From contig CM035234.1 of NCBI GenBank assembly GCA_020226215.1, forward strand, positions 51,835,275-51,899,274: a DNA stretch of 64,000 nucleotides. The letters run 5' to 3'. The notes under the pieces were generated by a model, which did no database searches, was not told the origin of the DNA, and saw nothing but the letters and a program-made list of their open reading frames with translations. Below, piece after piece: positions 63,043 through 64,000 of the stretch (its first letter is position 1; each line of letters starts with the position of its first letter). Position numbers and translations under genes: made by a program. The stretch is from Sindora glabra. Its lineage: Eukaryota > Streptophyta > Magnoliopsida > Fabales > Fabaceae.

Positions 63043-64000
63043 TGTTTAGTATTCCAACTTAATATTTAAAGTTTTATAAGTTTCAATGCTTGTGAATAAT
63101 ATTTTATTTATTTGGTTAATAATTAGTATTGAATTTCTTTTGACATTTAAATTTTATTTAATTAGCTAGTGTTGGTCCAAGGTTTGTTTAAATATTTATA
63201 ATAAGGATTTTCTTGCAAGTTGGCAATATTTTCAATGATTAAATGTAAAAAAATTTATAAATTTAATTATTAGTATTTAATAAATTATTCTTTGGAGATT
63301 GTAATACCCTAGAATGCTATTTAAGGTTTAATTATTTTATATACTTTGAAATATTTAATATCATCAAGAATAGTTAAATTATATTTAATTATTGCAAGTA
63401 TATATATATATATATCTTCAAGGGATTGGATTTCAAATTAAATAAGTGGCTAGAATTTTATAGAATCAATAGGAGGATTGAGATTAAAAAGAAGTTAGGC
63501 TTATAGTGTGCTAAGAAGTGCTCTATCAAAACCCATAACTCACTTCTCTCTTGCTTCCTTATATTTTTCCTAATTTCTCTTTTTCTTTCTTATCCTCTTT
63601 ATTAGATTTCTTCCTTATTTTTTTACCTGGCTTCTTTCTCTCCTAACTTGCCTTAATCAGCCATTTCTATCTCTTCCTTATTTCCTCTCACTCCCAAGTT
63701 GTCTTCTCTTTCTTTTTCCTATCGTTAGCCATTTCCTCCTCCCTTCTTAGTTATTGGTGTTGCTGTTGTGAGCTAATCATTGCCTCATGCATCTCTCCAC
63801 TAAAGGGTGGCTTGTAGTGCTATGATGAGAACCTAGCATGTCAGGCAAGGTTTTTTTGGCCATGCCACGTCAATCTCTGTTCAATCTAGCTATTGTTAGA
63901 TGTTAAAGCTCCCCTTTTGGCTGGTTGCACATTTGTTTATTACTAGGAAGCTACAAAGCATAATTGGATAGTGGGAGCTCTTTTTCTTCCTTGAGCTCTG
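63043..64000 (+). mobile_element. Family-2 LTR, 5' part, runs off the window
   Basis: TGTTTAGTATTCCAAC then TTTAAAGTTTTATAAGTTTC matches the start of the split solo LTR read in its own direction (TTTAAAGTTTTATAAATTTT); GGATTTTCTTGCAAGTTGG matches GGATTTCCTTACAAGTTGG. A pyrimidine-rich stretch at 63530-63740 is the counterpart of the GA-rich stretch of the minus-strand copies. A TGTAATACCCTAG at 63300 inside it resembles a family-1 start and may mark another insertion. Confidence 0.65.

Overview
This is a eukaryotic nuclear window from a flowering plant, most likely a dicot. It is very AT-rich, has short coding exons separated by AT-rich introns, and is packed with plant-type transposons: Mutator-like, hAT, Ty1/copia, Ty3/gypsy and miniature elements. 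I could not place it to a family or genus. No rRNA, tRNA, CRISPR array or bacterial-type operon was seen.

Only two host genes are supported. At the left edge, on the minus strand (1-2088, running off the window), is a Rab11-class small GTPase of the RABA5 type, with the two exons in view joining in frame. At 43757-49319 on the plus strand is a five-exon U-box/armadillo E3 ubiquitin ligase of the PUB42/43/44 type, with about 1045 codons once the four introns are removed. Both look intact where visible.

Nearly everything else is mobile DNA or its debris. 2425-8150 is a Mutator-like element with ~90-bp terminal inverted repeats. It carries a decayed MuDR-type transposase (minus) and, converging on it, a small GRF-zinc-finger/coiled-coil/transmembrane gene (plus). 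Its left end lies only ~335 bp upstream of the Rab start codon. 11151-18417 is a ~3.4-kb solo LTR (target duplication AGGAA) split by a gag-less Ty1/copia element (13669-17569). More long LTRs follow at 19689-23060, ~26550-26846, 28264-31240 and ~31680-32940, then a decayed hAT transposase (33160-34920). 34921-43476 is AT-rich intergenic DNA with several local duplications, including a 201-bp tandem duplication just upstream of the U-box gene.

Right of the U-box gene, 51911-58450 is a decayed Ty3/gypsy pol region of Del/Tekay type on the minus strand. It has been hit by a 428-bp TAA-flanked miniature element (52450-52877) and by a 2790-bp solo LTR (53875-56664, target duplication TCTTT). Removing each insertion plus one target copy rejoins the flanking pol sequence, so the order of events can be read directly. 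58451-64000 holds further long LTRs, one probably split by a copia-type solo LTR.

The long LTRs fall into two families. They differ at the 5' end (TGTAATACCC versus TGTAAAATGCC) but share a 3' end of the type GTCA-GTCATGACA. Most copies are solo or truncated, which points to repeated LTR-LTR recombination and deletion.
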